Of a stretch of 64,000 bases of DNA, positions 1-8,559 are shown piece after piece. Source of the DNA: Prevotella sp. P5-50 (GTDB lineage: Bacteria > Bacteroidota > Bacteroidia > Bacteroidales > Bacteroidaceae). Made by a program: the position numbers and the translations under genes. A model generated the notes under the pieces. The model searched no databases and was not told where the DNA came from. It was given only the letters and a program-made list of their open reading frames with translations. How positions within the stretch are numbered: position 1 is the first letter of the stretch; every line of letters starts with the position of its first letter. The stretch lies in assembly GCF_002251295.1 (NCBI RefSeq), contig NZ_NPJA01000033.1, forward strand, positions 186,001-250,000, read 5' to 3'.

Positions 1-308
1 AGAATACCGTAGAACAGTTTGCTGCCTTTGCAGACAAGAGCGGACTGAAACGTCGCAACCTGATGATTAAACGCTCTCACAAACTTCTGGAACGCTATAT
101 CAATAGCCGCATCATCTATAACATGATGAACGAAGAAGCATGGCTGAAATATCTCAATGCAGACGACCCTGCCATCATCGAGACGCTACGGGTGTTCCAT
201 GCCAACAAGGCTTTCCCCAAAGCTCCCGCAAAGGCTGCCAAGAAGAAGACAGCAGTACTGCTGGGTAGAGGATATGGCTTAGCACGAGGAAAACGTCTAT
301 TGGCATAG
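1..308 (+). CDS. C-terminal end of a probable S41 (carboxy-terminal processing) protease, 5' truncated by window edge
   Basis: The reading frame is open from base 3 and ends at the TAG at 306-308, so about 101 C-terminal residues are visible. They form an alpha-helical segment (FAAFADKSGLK, then a helix ending in RVFHANKAFP) and a basic, Ala/Lys-rich tail. No catalytic motif lies in the visible part. The assignment rests on resemblance to the helical C-terminal tails of Bacteroidetes S41 proteases and on my memory that such a gene often precedes 5-formyl-THF cyclo-ligase in this phylum. The next gene begins only 5 bp downstream, which suggests cotranscription. The family call is an inference; an unrelated protein cannot be excluded from this fragment. 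Confidence 0.5.
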   Translation, partial: NTVEQFAAFADKSGLKRRNLMIKRSHKLLERYINSRIIYNMMNEEAWLKYLNADDPAIIETLRVFHANKAFPKAPAKAAKKKTAVLLGRGYGLARGKRLLA

Positions 309-313
309 TACTT

Positions 314-841
314 ATGATGACCAAACACGACATACGGAAAATGCTTCGTCGCGGTGGACAACATGGTTCACCCGACGAAGCATTTGCTTTACAGCAAGCA
401 TTAGACGGTAATAAACTCCTCCGCAATGCGCAAATTGTAATGGCCTATTGTGCGCTCCCCGACGAAGTGCCCTTAGAACCACTCTTCCAGAAATGGATTG
501 ACGAAGGAAAAAGTATCCTATTGCCTCGTGTAGTCAGCGACACTACAATGCAGATACACCACTACACAGCCCCCAATCAACTGGAAGTCGGGGCATTCGG
601 CATTATGGAACCAACTGGTGAAATTTTCACGGACTATGCTAAAATTGACGTCGTAATAGTACCAGGAATGGCATTCGACAAACAAGGGCATCGGTTAGGA
701 CGCGGTAAAGGCTACTACGACCGATTCCTTTCACTTTGTCCACAAACTTATAAAATAGGAATCTGCTATCCACATCGACTTCTTGACCAAGTGCCAGTGG
801 ATGCCCACGACATCCTGATGGATGCAATTATGACAATATAG
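314..841 (+). CDS. 5-formyltetrahydrofolate cyclo-ligase (methenyl-THF synthetase)
   Basis: The 175-residue product should convert 5-formyl-THF to 5,10-methenyl-THF with ATP in the cytoplasm, returning stored folate to one-carbon metabolism. The family signature GRGKGYYDRFL lies near residue 129 and is preceded by VIVPGMAFD, the usual core strand. Length is typical for the family (170-200). Two adjacent ATGs (314 and 317) could both serve; neither has a clear ribosome-binding site, as is normal in Bacteroidetes. The gene follows the upstream protease end by 5 bp and meets a convergent DUF721 gene with no gap, the stop codons abutting at 841/842. Folate metabolism reappears in the window as thyA and folA near 18-20 kb. 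Confidence 0.95.
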   Translation: MMTKHDIRKMLRRGGQHGSPDEAFALQQALDGNKLLRNAQIVMAYCALPDEVPLEPLFQKWIDEGKSILLPRVVSDTTMQIHHYTAPNQLEVGAFGIMEPTGEIFTDYAKIDVVIVPGMAFDKQGHRLGRGKGYYDRFLSLCPQTYKIGICYPHRLLDQVPVDAHDILMDAIMTI

Positions 842-1132
842 TCAACTAAAACGAATATCAATTATCACACGCTCGCCTACTGCATCATTCAATCGTTGCA
901 CCAACACCTGCCGTTGCATCGACAAATCTGCACGCAAGGCAGGATTTGACAAACGAACAAACAACGTCTGGTTGTATATATATGTTTCAGTAGTATAACG
1001 CGCAATAACAGGTCCTGCCACCGTAGGCCAAGCCTCTACCAAGCGTTTCTGAAGGATGGGAGTCTCTAATCCTTGTTTGTGCAACACCTTCAGCAATACA
1101 TCATGCAAAGTTTCTGTCTGTCTTCTAAACAT
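842..1132 (-). CDS. DUF721/DciA-like small protein, partner of recF
   Basis: A 96-residue protein with the DUF721 pattern: a helical N-terminus (LHDVLLKVLHKQGLETPIL), the LVEAWPTVAGPVIARYT core, and a beta-rich end with LFVRLSNPALRADL. DUF721 members include DciA, the ancestral bacterial replicative-helicase loader/operator, so a role at the replication fork is plausible. That function is inferred from the family and was not tested in this lineage. Its ATG overlaps the 3' end of recF by 8 bp, which indicates translational coupling and fits the common placement of DUF721 genes beside recF. Compared with DciA of other phyla it is short and consists of the core domain only. Confidence 0.85.
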   Translation of the reverse strand: MFRRQTETLHDVLLKVLHKQGLETPILQKRLVEAWPTVAGPVIARYTTETYIYNQTLFVRLSNPALRADLSMQRQVLVQRLNDAVGERVIIDIRFS

Positions 1133-2240
1133 GGGCTGTCAATAGTTTGATATTACCATTATCCACTTCAAACATACGGTAGTCACTTGCTGTTGATCCA
1201 ACGATGGCATCCAAATGTGTGCGGTTTGTATCTGTTACAAATATCTGACCGAAAGCATCCCCAGACACCAATCGCACAATCTGTTCCACACGTCCTGCAT
1301 CTAATTTATCAAAGATATCATCAAGCAAGAGTAAGGGTGTTGTATGAGATGCTGTACGCTTGAGCAGTTCAAACTGAGCCAGCTTTAGGGCAATGACATA
1401 CGTTTTGTGTTGCCCTTGCGACCCCTCACGTTTCATGGGTCTGCCTCCAAGCGTAAAGATCAAATCATCACGATGCACACCATGCAAAGAATAGCCCACG
1501 GCAAGATCTTTTGCACGATCACGAGAGATGACATCCAACAAGGGACCACGCTGTCCATGTGAGAGATATTCCAATCCAACATTTTCACAACCTGAGGAAA
1601 TCTGTGTATAAAACTGTTGAAACAGCGGTTGTATCTCTGTCACAAAAGCCGACCTTCGGCGATAAATCTCTTCTCCTGCTTCAGCCATCTGTTCCTCCCA
1701 GATTTGCAATAACGTCGCATCCGGCCCTGGATTTTCCTGTTTCAACAATATGTTACGTTGCTGTAATGCATTATTGTAGTTTGTCAATAGTGTCATATAC
1801 TGCCGGTCATACTGCGAAATAACAAGATCCATCAACTTACGTCGTTCCTCCCCTCCTCCATCAATCAACAAGGTATCGGAAGGCGAAACGACAACAATGG
1901 GAATCAATCCAATATGTTCAGAGAGTCTCTTATATTCCTTTTTATTGCGTTTGAAATGTTTCTTCACACCACGTTTCAAACCGCAGTAAATATGTTCTTC
2001 GTTTTCATGTTCATCATCATACGTACCCTCAACAACACAAAAAGGTTCGTCGTGACAGATGACCTGCGAGTCAATAGGGTTATTAAGTGAACGGCAAAAA
2101 GAAAGATAATATACCGCATCGAGCACATTCGTCTTACCAGCGCCATTGTGTCCGATGAAGCAATTCATCTTCGGAGAGAGATCAATAGAAGTCTCCCGAA
2201 TGTTCTTATAATTGATGATGGAAAGTTTTCTGAGTATCAT
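1125..2240 (-). CDS. recF: DNA replication and repair protein RecF
   Basis: An SMC-like ABC ATPase of 371 residues that helps RecO/RecR load RecA on gapped DNA. The Walker A motif GHNGAGKT lies at residues 30-37, an ABC signature-like SQGQHK near 274, and Walker B LLLLDDIFDKLD near 310. Length matches the family (about 360-375). It is the first gene of a two-gene minus-strand unit with the DUF721 gene, which it overlaps by 8 bp. A -7-like TAACTTTG on the minus strand (2249-2256) lies just before the start codon and would give a very short leader. Transcription diverges from the TPR gene on the other strand. Confidence 0.97.
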   Translation of the reverse strand: MILRKLSIINYKNIRETSIDLSPKMNCFIGHNGAGKTNVLDAVYYLSFCRSLNNPIDSQVICHDEPFCVVEGTYDDEHENEEHIYCGLKRGVKKHFKRNKKEYKRLSEHIGLIPIVVVSPSDTLLIDGGGEERRKLMDLVISQYDRQYMTLLTNYNNALQQRNILLKQENPGPDATLLQIWEEQMAEAGEEIYRRRSAFVTEIQPLFQQFYTQISSGCENVGLEYLSHGQRGPLLDVISRDRAKDLAVGYSLHGVHRDDLIFTLGGRPMKREGSQGQHKTYVIALKLAQFELLKRTASHTTPLLLLDDIFDKLDAGRVEQIVRLVSGDAFGQIFVTDTNRTHLDAIVGSTASDYRMFEVDNGNIKLLTAHV

Positions 2241-2248
2241 TTATGGTG

Positions 2249-2338
2249 CAAAGTTACACCTTTTATCAGTCAAAAACGAAAAAAGTCTATAAGAAATTTC
2301 AGTATCTGCAATAAAATGAGTAATTTTGCCACGCAAAA
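2249..2338. promoter_or_regulatory. Divergent promoter region recF / TPR gene
   Basis: Two -7-like boxes of the Bacteroidetes sigma factor face away from each other: TAACTTTG on the minus strand (2249-2256) toward recF and TAATTTTG on the plus strand (2331-2338) toward the TPR protein. Neither has an ideal TTTG at the -33 distance, so strength is uncertain. Confidence 0.45.
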
Positions 2339-2389
2339 CTTGGCTCTATGGAGTTATACAGAAACGCAAATAAAAAACTAACAACAATA

Positions 2390-3046
2390 ATGGCAAACAA
2401 AAACCAAACAGTTGCTGTCGAGACCGAGCAGCAGTTAAACAAGACAGAGGCATTCTTTGATAAGTACAAGAAAGCCATCATCATCGGTGTAGTAGCAGTT
2501 GTCGTTCTCATCGTAGGCGGCATCCTCATCAACAACTATTATCTTGCTCCACGTGAAGACGCTGCCAGCACAGAATTGGCAAAGAGTCAGGAGCTCTTCA
2601 ACAACGAACAATTCGAACAGGCTCTGACTGGTTTCAAAAAAGTAGCCAGCGACTATTCTTCGACAAAGGCAGGTAATTTGGCTCAGCTGTACATCGGTCT
2701 CTGCCAAGCTAACCTCGGTAAATGGCAGGAAGCTGCCGATGCCCTCGAAAATTTCAGCACCAAGGGTGACCAAATGATCAGTCCCGCTGCTGAAGGCGCT
2801 CTAGGCAATGCTTATGCAAACCTCAAGCAGTATGACAAGGCCGTTGACCACTTGAAGAAGGCTGCCAAGATGGCTGACAACAACTCACTCTCTCCCACCT
2901 TCCTCATTCAGGCCGGTGAGATTCTGGAGAGCCAGGGCAAGAAAGACGAGGCTTTGAAACTCTACCAAGAGATCAAGAAGAAGTATTTCCAGTCAATGCA
3001 GTACCAGAACATCGACGCTTATATCGAACGTGCTTCTGCTAAATAA
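2390..3046 (+). CDS. Membrane-anchored tetratricopeptide repeat protein
   Basis: A 218-residue protein with a cytoplasmic N-terminus (MANKNQTVAVETEQQLNK), one transmembrane helix at roughly residues 30-50 (IIIGVVAVVVLIVGGILI), and about four TPR-like units extending outside (for example LFNNEQFEQALTGFKKV and GALGNAYANLKQYDKAVDHL). The layout resembles YfgM-type ancillary proteins near the Sec translocon or BAM complex; the specific role is unknown. I chose the ATG at 2390 over an in-frame ATG at 2348 because the upstream 14 residues are low-complexity and lie next to the -7 box at 2331-2338. ribH begins 6 bp after the stop, which suggests an operon. Confidence 0.85.
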   Translation: MANKNQTVAVETEQQLNKTEAFFDKYKKAIIIGVVAVVVLIVGGILINNYYLAPREDAASTELAKSQELFNNEQFEQALTGFKKVASDYSSTKAGNLAQLYIGLCQANLGKWQEAADALENFSTKGDQMISPAAEGALGNAYANLKQYDKAVDHLKKAAKMADNNSLSPTFLIQAGEILESQGKKDEALKLYQEIKKKYFQSMQYQNIDAYIERASAK

Positions 3047-3052
3047 ATAAAG

Positions 3053-3529
3053 ATGGCAACAGCACTTCATAACCTGAGCGACTACGATTTTGATGCAGTC
3101 CCTGACGCATCGAACATGATATTCGGCATTGTTGTAGCCGAGTGGAATCCAGAAATAACAGGAGCACTGTTGCAGGGATGTGTTAGCACACTGGAGAAAC
3201 ACGGAGCATTGCCCGAAAACATCCATGTAAAAACCGTTCCCGGTTCGTTCGAACTCATCTACGGTGCACACCAGATGACTCTCAACGACGGCTATGATGC
3301 CATCATCATCCTCGGTAGTGTAATACGTGGTGAGACACCACATTTTGATTATATCTGCCAAGGTGTGACCCAAGGCATTGCACGCCTTAACGCCACCAAC
3401 AACATTCCCGTCATTTACGGACTGCTCACCACCAATGACCTACAGCAGGCCAAGGATCGAGCAGGCGGACGATTGGGCAACAAAGGTGACGAATGTGCAG
3501 TAGTAGCCATCAAGATGGCAAAATTCTAA
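3053..3529 (+). CDS. ribH: 6,7-dimethyl-8-ribityllumazine synthase
   Basis: A 158-residue riboflavin-pathway enzyme condensing 5-amino-6-ribitylaminouracil with 3,4-dihydroxybutanone 4-phosphate. Family landmarks are [19 protein letters not shown] near the N-terminus, [11 protein letters not shown] near residue 62, and [19 protein letters not shown], which holds the catalytic His of the PHFD motif, followed by [11 protein letters not shown]. Length is typical of icosahedral or pentameric lumazine synthases. It sits 6 bp behind the TPR protein. No other riboflavin gene is adjacent, so the pathway is split on this chromosome. A strong hairpin 33 bp downstream probably ends the transcript. Confidence 0.97.
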   Translation: MATALHNLSDYDFDAVPDASNMIFGIVVAEWNPEITGALLQGCVSTLEKHGALPENIHVKTVPGSFELIYGAHQMTLNDGYDAIIILGSVIRGETPHFDYICQGVTQGIARLNATNNIPVIYGLLTTNDLQQAKDRAGGRLGNKGDECAVVAIKMAKF

Positions 3530-3561
3530 CCGATAGACTCACCTATCAAATAACTACATGG

Positions 3562-3588
3562 CGGACTTCTCACAACGAGAAGTCCGTC
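3562..3588 (+). terminator. Intrinsic terminator after ribH
   Basis: A perfect 10-bp stem (CGGACTTCTC, 3562-3571, with GAGAAGTCCG, 3577-3586) and a 5-nt loop are followed by TCTTGTTT. It separates ribH from xth and argues against an upstream in-frame start for xth at 3558, which would lie inside the hairpin. Confidence 0.8.
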
Positions 3589-3605
3589 TTGTTTACAAAA
3601 TGCTT

Positions 3606-4355
3606 ATGAAACTTATTTCATGGAATGTCAATGGTCTGAGGGCTTGCGAGGGCAAGGGCTTCAGCGATGTTTTCAAACAGTTGGATGCAGATTTCTTCTG
3701 TTTACAAGAGACAAAAATGCAAGCAGGCCAACTCGATTTGCAGTATGACGGATACCAGTCATACTGGAACTATGCCGACAAGAAGGGATATTCTGGTACT
3801 GCCATCTTCACTCGCCATCAACCCATTGTCGTAAGTTATGGTATCGGCATTGATGAACACGATCATGAAGGACGTGTTATCACCTTGGAGATGGACCGCT
3901 ATTTTGTAGTGACATGCTACACTCCAAATTCACAAGACGGACTCCGCCGATTGGACTACCGCATGAGATGGGAGGATGACTTTCGGCAGTATCTATTAGA
4001 ACTGGATAGTCGGAAGCCCGTCATCCTCTGCGGTGACCTTAATGTGGCACACGAAGAGATTGACCTCAAAAATCCCAAGACTAACCGTCGCAATGCTGGT
4101 TTTACCGATGAGGAACGCGAGAAGATGACAACGCTCCTTGAATCAGGCTTTACAGATACATTCCGTACACTACATCCCGACGATTCCACCTATTCATGGT
4201 GGTCGTATCGTTTCCAAGCTCGCCAAAAGAACGCAGGATGGCGTATTGATTATTTCCTTGTCAGCAAACGACTGATGGAAGATGTGAAAGGCGCTGCCAT
4301 CCACACCGAAATCTATGGTTCAGACCATTGTCCAGTAGAACTTACTTTGAAATGA
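3606..4355 (+). CDS. xth: Exodeoxyribonuclease III / AP endonuclease
   Basis: A 249-residue Mg-dependent nuclease of the exonuclease III family, cleaving at abasic sites and degrading 3' ends in base-excision repair. Motifs in order: KLISWNVNGLRAC at the N-terminus, LQETKMQ (metal-binding Glu), CGDLNVAHEEIDL (catalytic Asp/Asn), GWRIDYFLVS, and the C-terminal GSDHCPVEL with the catalytic His. The start at 3606 places the conserved strand at the very N-terminus, as in the family, and lies downstream of the ribH terminator. An in-frame start at 3558 is rejected for that reason. The dsbD-type gene follows 7 bp later and may be cotranscribed. Confidence 0.96.
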   Translation: MKLISWNVNGLRACEGKGFSDVFKQLDADFFCLQETKMQAGQLDLQYDGYQSYWNYADKKGYSGTAIFTRHQPIVVSYGIGIDEHDHEGRVITLEMDRYFVVTCYTPNSQDGLRRLDYRMRWEDDFRQYLLELDSRKPVILCGDLNVAHEEIDLKNPKTNRRNAGFTDEEREKMTTLLESGFTDTFRTLHPDDSTYSWWSYRFQARQKNAGWRIDYFLVSKRLMEDVKGAAIHTEIYGSDHCPVELTLK

Positions 4356-4362
4356 CATAACT

Positions 4363-6429
4363 ATGAAAAGACTTTTCCTTATTATTATAGGTATGATCTG
4401 CCTTGTGTCTGCACAAGCCCAACTGGCCGATCCTGTACACGTTTACACACAATTGAAAGAAACCGGCAACCAAGAAGCCGATATCATCTTTACCCTCAAG
4501 ATTGACAACGGATGGCATGTGTATTCCACTAATCTCGGCAATGGAGGTCCTATCTCCGCTACTTTCAATACTGTAAAAATTCAGGGAGCCACACTTGTAG
4601 GAAAACTTAAGGCCAAGGGTAAGGAACTTAGCAAGTTTGATCACCTCTTTGACCAACAGGTTCGCTATTTCGAACATACCGCCACCTTTGTGCAGAAGAT
4701 TCGCTTCACCCAAGCCAACTACAGCATCGACTGTTATCTTGAATACGGAGCATGCAACGATGAAATGTGTATGCCGCCGTCAAGTGCAAACTTCAAGACA
4801 AGTGGTAAAGCCACAATCGTTGACAACGCGAATAAAGAAGAACAGACACAAAAGTCCATTGACAATGCCAGTACGCTGAGCGATCAAAGCACAGCTAAGG
4901 ACGACAGTATAGCCATTGACAGTACTGCTAATACATCCGCAGCAACAGACACTGCAGCAGTAGCAGGCAATGCCCTTTGGACTCCTATCACCCAAGAATT
5001 ACAATCGTTCGACAATACCACTCCCGATGATTCACTGCTATACATCTTCCTGGCAGGACTGCTTGGAGGGTTCCTCGCACTACTTACACCTTGTGTATGG
5101 CCCATCATCCCAATGACAGTGTCCTTCTTCCTCAAACGCAATAAAGAACGTACGAAAGCCATCCGCGAAGCATTGACTTATGCACTGAGCATCATCATCA
5201 TCTATGTAGCATTGGGACTGCTCGTCACCGCCCTCTTCGGTGCTAATGCCCTCAATGCCTTAAGCACCAATGCATGGTTCAATATCTTCTTCGCCCTATT
5301 GCTCATCGTCTTTGCAGCATCTTTCTTTGGCGCTTTCGAATTGACCTTGCCCTCGTCATGGTCCACCAAGATTGACGAAAAAGCCGACCAACTTTCCATG
5401 CGCAAATCATTCTTCACAGCGCATCTCTCCATCTTCCTGATGGCATTCACCCTGGTACTGGTATCATTTTCTTGCACTGGTCCTATCATAGGTTTCCTAT
5501 TGGTAGCTGTTTCTACCCAAGGCAATATACTTGGTCCCACGCTCGGTATGTTGGGATTTAGCATCGGACTCGCCATTCCCTTTGGTGTGTTCGCCCTATT
5601 CCCCTCATTGCTTAAATCAGTACCTAAGTCAGGCGGATGGATGACCACCATTAAGGTTGTATTGGGATTCATCGAATTGGCATTTGCTATGAAGTTTCTC
5701 AGTGTAGCCGATCTGGCATACGGTTGGCGCTTGCTCGACCGTGAGGTATTCCTATCAATATGGATTGCCCTCTTCGCTCTGCTTGGTGCTTATCTTATGG
5801 GATGGCTCCATTTTTCCGGTCATGGCCCTGCCGACAAGTCAGAAGGAACTCCCATCCCACAATTCTTCCTTGGTCTGATCAGTTTTGCCTTCACCATCTA
5901 TATGATACCTGGATTGTGGGGAGCTCCACTGAAAGCCATTAGCGCCTTTGCGCCACCCATGTTCACACAAGACTTCAATATGCAATCAGGCAAAACCGTT
6001 GAAGCTGTTTATAAGGACTACGAACAAGGAATGGAAGCAGCACGGGCACAAGGTAAGCCTGTCATTATCGACTTCACAGGTTTCGGTTGTGTCAACTGCC
6101 GTAAGATGGAAGCGGCAGTATGGAGCGATGCCAATGTAGCAAAACGATTAACAGACGACTACATTCTCATCTCGCTGTATGTTGACGACAAGACACCATT
6201 GGCACGACCCATTGAAGTGAACGACGGCAAACGCATGCGTACATTACGTACTGTAGGCGACAAATGGAGTTTCCTACAAGCAAGCAAGTTCGGTGCCAAT
6301 ACCCAGCCGTTCTATGTTTTGCTGACCCCCGACGGTCATGCACTTGCTCCAAGTCGCTCCTATAACGAAGATGTGAAACAATACACCGATTGGCTCGACA
6401 ACGGATTGTCACGCTTTCGTGCGGAATAA
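4363..6429 (+). CDS. dsbD: DsbD-type thiol:disulfide interchange protein
   Basis: A 688-residue inner-membrane reductant transporter that passes electrons from cytoplasmic thioredoxin to periplasmic thiols. In order: signal peptide ending near residue 20 (LVSAQAQ), an N-terminal immunoglobulin-like domain with a CNDEMCMPP cysteine pair near residue 130, a low-complexity Ser/Thr/Asp/Ala linker (about 150-210), and an eight-helix CcdA-like domain. That domain carries its two key cysteines in TPCVWPIIP (near 243) and SCTGP (near 370). A C-terminal thioredoxin-like domain has a GCVNC active site near 575. All three redox modules are therefore intact. It sits 7 bp after xth. Its substrates are likely cytochrome c maturation or periplasmic isomerases, which cannot be determined here. 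Confidence 0.95.
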   Translation: MKRLFLIIIGMICLVSAQAQLADPVHVYTQLKETGNQEADIIFTLKIDNGWHVYSTNLGNGGPISATFNTVKIQGATLVGKLKAKGKELSKFDHLFDQQVRYFEHTATFVQKIRFTQANYSIDCYLEYGACNDEMCMPPSSANFKTSGKATIVDNANKEEQTQKSIDNASTLSDQSTAKDDSIAIDSTANTSAATDTAAVAGNALWTPITQELQSFDNTTPDDSLLYIFLAGLLGGFLALLTPCVWPIIPMTVSFFLKRNKERTKAIREALTYALSIIIIYVALGLLVTALFGANALNALSTNAWFNIFFALLLIVFAASFFGAFELTLPSSWSTKIDEKADQLSMRKSFFTAHLSIFLMAFTLVLVSFSCTGPIIGFLLVAVSTQGNILGPTLGMLGFSIGLAIPFGVFALFPSLLKSVPKSGGWMTTIKVVLGFIELAFAMKFLSVADLAYGWRLLDREVFLSIWIALFALLGAYLMGWLHFSGHGPADKSEGTPIPQFFLGLISFAFTIYMIPGLWGAPLKAISAFAPPMFTQDFNMQSGKTVEAVYKDYEQGMEAARAQGKPVIIDFTGFGCVNCRKMEAAVWSDANVAKRLTDDYILISLYVDDKTPLARPIEVNDGKRMRTLRTVGDKWSFLQASKFGANTQPFYVLLTPDGHALAPSRSYNEDVKQYTDWLDNGLSRFRAE

Positions 6430-6506
6430 TTGTCCTCTTTAGGATATATTAGGAAAATACCTAAGCTTTTTAGGACTTTCCCCCTCCGTAATCCAATAAA
6501 TATATG

Positions 6507-6514
6507 TATCTTTG
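6507..6514 (+). promoter_or_regulatory. -7 box for the small beta-barrel gene
   Basis: TATCTTTG fits the Bacteroidetes TAnnTTTG consensus and lies 32 bp before the ATG at 6546. No clear TTTG occurs 19-20 bp upstream. Confidence 0.5.
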
Positions 6515-6545
6515 CATCACATAACAGACAAAAACAACAACGACT

Positions 6546-7187
6546 ATGAGAAAATTTATCCTAATATTGTTGGCTACCGTCATGGCTATGCCGACATTTG
6601 CACAGTACCAATCCAATCGCAGCCGCAGCCGCTATAACCACAACGACACCGAGAGTTACTACGGTATTCGTTTGGGACTGAACTCAGCCAGCACGAGTTG
6701 TGACGATGCACCCTTTGACCTTGACGCTCGCACCGGTTTAAACATTGGTGCCGTCTATGGTTTGCAGCTCGCCAACAATACTCCAATATGGCTCGAAGCC
6801 GGCGCTTACTATGCAGAAAAGGGTGGTAAGAGTCTGTCAGATGGAATCAAAAAAACCTATCGTCTGCGTTATATAGAAATTCCCTGTGTAGTAAAATACA
6901 ACATCAATGCTGACGATGACTTCTTCCTCCAACCTTTCTTAGGTGGTTATATCGCACTCGGTGTGGGCGGAAAGATAAAAAACTATGCAGACCGCACAAC
7001 ATCAAGTGCATTCGACAGCGACCGTTTCCAACGTTTCGATGGTGGTCTCCGCTTAGGTTGCGGTGCCGAATACAACATGATCTATGCTGAAATCGGTTTC
7101 GATTTGGGTATTGCCAATGTGCGCCACGATGATTTTGAGGCAGCTCACACCCGTAGCCTCTTTGTCAACTTTGGAGTAAACTTCTAA
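6546..7187 (+). CDS. Outer-membrane beta-barrel protein (porin-family, OMP_b-brl type)
   Basis: A 213-residue secreted protein. The signal peptide (MRKFILILLATVMAMPTFAQ) is followed by a Ser/Arg-rich stretch (SNRSRSRYNHND) and then alternating amphipathic strands typical of eight-stranded barrels (YYGIRLGLNSAS, LRYIEIPCVVKYNI, FLGGYIALGVGGKI, GLRLGCGAEYN), ending in VNFGVNF with the C-terminal aromatic residue needed by the BAM machine. These small barrels are abundant in Bacteroidetes; the function is usually unknown. It is monocistronic, with a good -7 box 32 bp upstream, and separated by 70 bp from the Mrp gene. Confidence 0.85.
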   Translation: MRKFILILLATVMAMPTFAQYQSNRSRSRYNHNDTESYYGIRLGLNSASTSCDDAPFDLDARTGLNIGAVYGLQLANNTPIWLEAGAYYAEKGGKSLSDGIKKTYRLRYIEIPCVVKYNINADDDFFLQPFLGGYIALGVGGKIKNYADRTTSSAFDSDRFQRFDGGLRLGCGAEYNMIYAEIGFDLGIANVRHDDFEAAHTRSLFVNFGVNF

Positions 7188-7257
7188 TTTTCACGGTGAT
7201 GACATACCGATATAGCAGTGTTACCATCAGCTTTTTTATATATTACAAACAATTAAA

Positions 7258-8382
7258 ATGACACTATATCCCCAAATGATTATGGATGCACTGCAGACTG
7301 TGACGTATGCAGGCACCAAGAAAAACCTTATTGAAAGCGGTATGGTGGCCGATCAACCTGCCGTTGCCGCACCGTCTGCAGACAATGAACCCTGGCGCGT
7401 TCATGTAGTGCTTGAATTTCCACGTGACACCGACCCATTTCTTAAATCAACTGTCAAGGCAGCCGAGGCAGCCATTAAATACCATTGTGGCAAAGACGTT
7501 GTGGTAGAGATTACCACCGAATTCAAATCAAAGCCACGTCCTGAGGTTGGCAAACTATTACCACAAGTTAAGAATGTGGTAGCAGTAAGTAGCGGTAAAG
7601 GCGGTGTGGGTAAAAGTACTGTTTCAGCAAACCTCGCTATCGCCTTGGCACGTCTGGGATATAAGGTAGGTCTGCTCGATGCAGATATTTTCGGACCTTC
7701 TATGCCAAAGATGTTTAATGTAGAGGATGCACGTCCATATGCAGTAAATGTGGATGGTCGCGACCTCATTGAACCTATTGAAGCCTACGGTGTAAAACTT
7801 CTGTCTATCGGATTCTTTGTTTCACCCGAAACAGCCACATTGTGGCGTGGTGGCATGGCAAGCAATGCCCTGAAGCAACTTATTGCCGATGCCGATTGGG
7901 GAGAGCTCGACTATCTCATTCTCGATACGCCACCGGGTACAAGCGATATCCATCTTACTCTATTGCAGACACTCGCTATCACTGGTGCTGTAATCGTTTC
8001 GACCCCCCAGCAGGTAGCTTTAGCAGATGCTCGTAAGGGAATCGACATGTATCGCAACGAGAAAGTCAATGTCCCCATTCTTGGTCTGGTAGAGAACATG
8101 GCATGGTTTACTCCTGCAGAATTGCCCACTAACCGATATTATATTTTCGGTAAAGAAGGTTGCAAACAGTTGGCAGAAGAGATGCAGGTTCCGCTCTTGG
8201 CACAGATACCCCTTGTACAAGGCATCTGCGACAGTGGCGACCAAGGCACTCCGGCAGCTCTCAATAGTGACAGCGCAACAGGCATTGCATTCATCAATCT
8301 AGCACAGGCTGTTGTAACTGTAGTGAACCGCCGCAACAAGGAACTACCCAAAACCGAAATCGTTGGTGTCAAAAAATCATAA
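7258..8382 (+). CDS. apbC: Mrp/NBP35 (ApbC)-family P-loop ATPase, iron-sulfur cluster carrier
   Basis: A 374-residue protein with an N-terminal DUF59-like region (about 1-95) and a deviant Walker A motif SSGKGGVGKST near residue 112 (two lysines, as in the ParA/MinD class). LLDADIFGPSMPKMF and LDTPPGTSD follow. It is expected to bind and deliver Fe-S clusters in the cytoplasm. The CxxC that bridges the cluster in many homologues is absent: the equivalent region reads ENMAWFTPAELPTN. I believe this is usual in Bacteroidetes homologues, but it leaves the cluster-binding mode open. It is flanked downstream by a hairpin terminator and then an insertion-sequence remnant. Confidence 0.92.
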   Translation: MTLYPQMIMDALQTVTYAGTKKNLIESGMVADQPAVAAPSADNEPWRVHVVLEFPRDTDPFLKSTVKAAEAAIKYHCGKDVVVEITTEFKSKPRPEVGKLLPQVKNVVAVSSGKGGVGKSTVSANLAIALARLGYKVGLLDADIFGPSMPKMFNVEDARPYAVNVDGRDLIEPIEAYGVKLLSIGFFVSPETATLWRGGMASNALKQLIADADWGELDYLILDTPPGTSDIHLTLLQTLAITGAVIVSTPQQVALADARKGIDMYRNEKVNVPILGLVENMAWFTPAELPTNRYYIFGKEGCKQLAEEMQVPLLAQIPLVQGICDSGDQGTPAALNSDSATGIAFINLAQAVVTVVNRRNKELPKTEIVGVKKS

Positions 8383-8439
8383 TCTACACGCTTATACCGA
8401 CGTAATCTATCATTAGATACAGCTAAATCTATAACAATC

Positions 8440-8485
8440 TCCCCATCATACCCCACATTAACGTGGAAGATGATGGGGATTTTGC
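8440..8485 (+). terminator. Intrinsic terminator after the Mrp gene
   Basis: A 10-bp stem (TCCCCATCAT, 8440-8449, with ATGATGGGGA, 8470-8479) with a small inner CCAC/GTGG helix is followed by TTTTG. It lies 58 bp after the stop codon. Confidence 0.8.
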
Positions 8486-8534
8486 ATAATAATTATAAAA
8501 ATATGTATGATTTACTTGTTTTCAATCTTCTTTT

Positions 8535-8559
8535 GGGTCACCAGTAAAAGTGTGTGGAT
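8535..8559 (+). repeat. Left terminal inverted repeat of the IS remnant
   Basis: 25 bp beginning GGGTCACCAGTAAAAG, the partner of 9144-9168. It overlaps the stop codon of the transposase remnant, a compact arrangement normal for insertion sequences. Confidence 0.85.
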
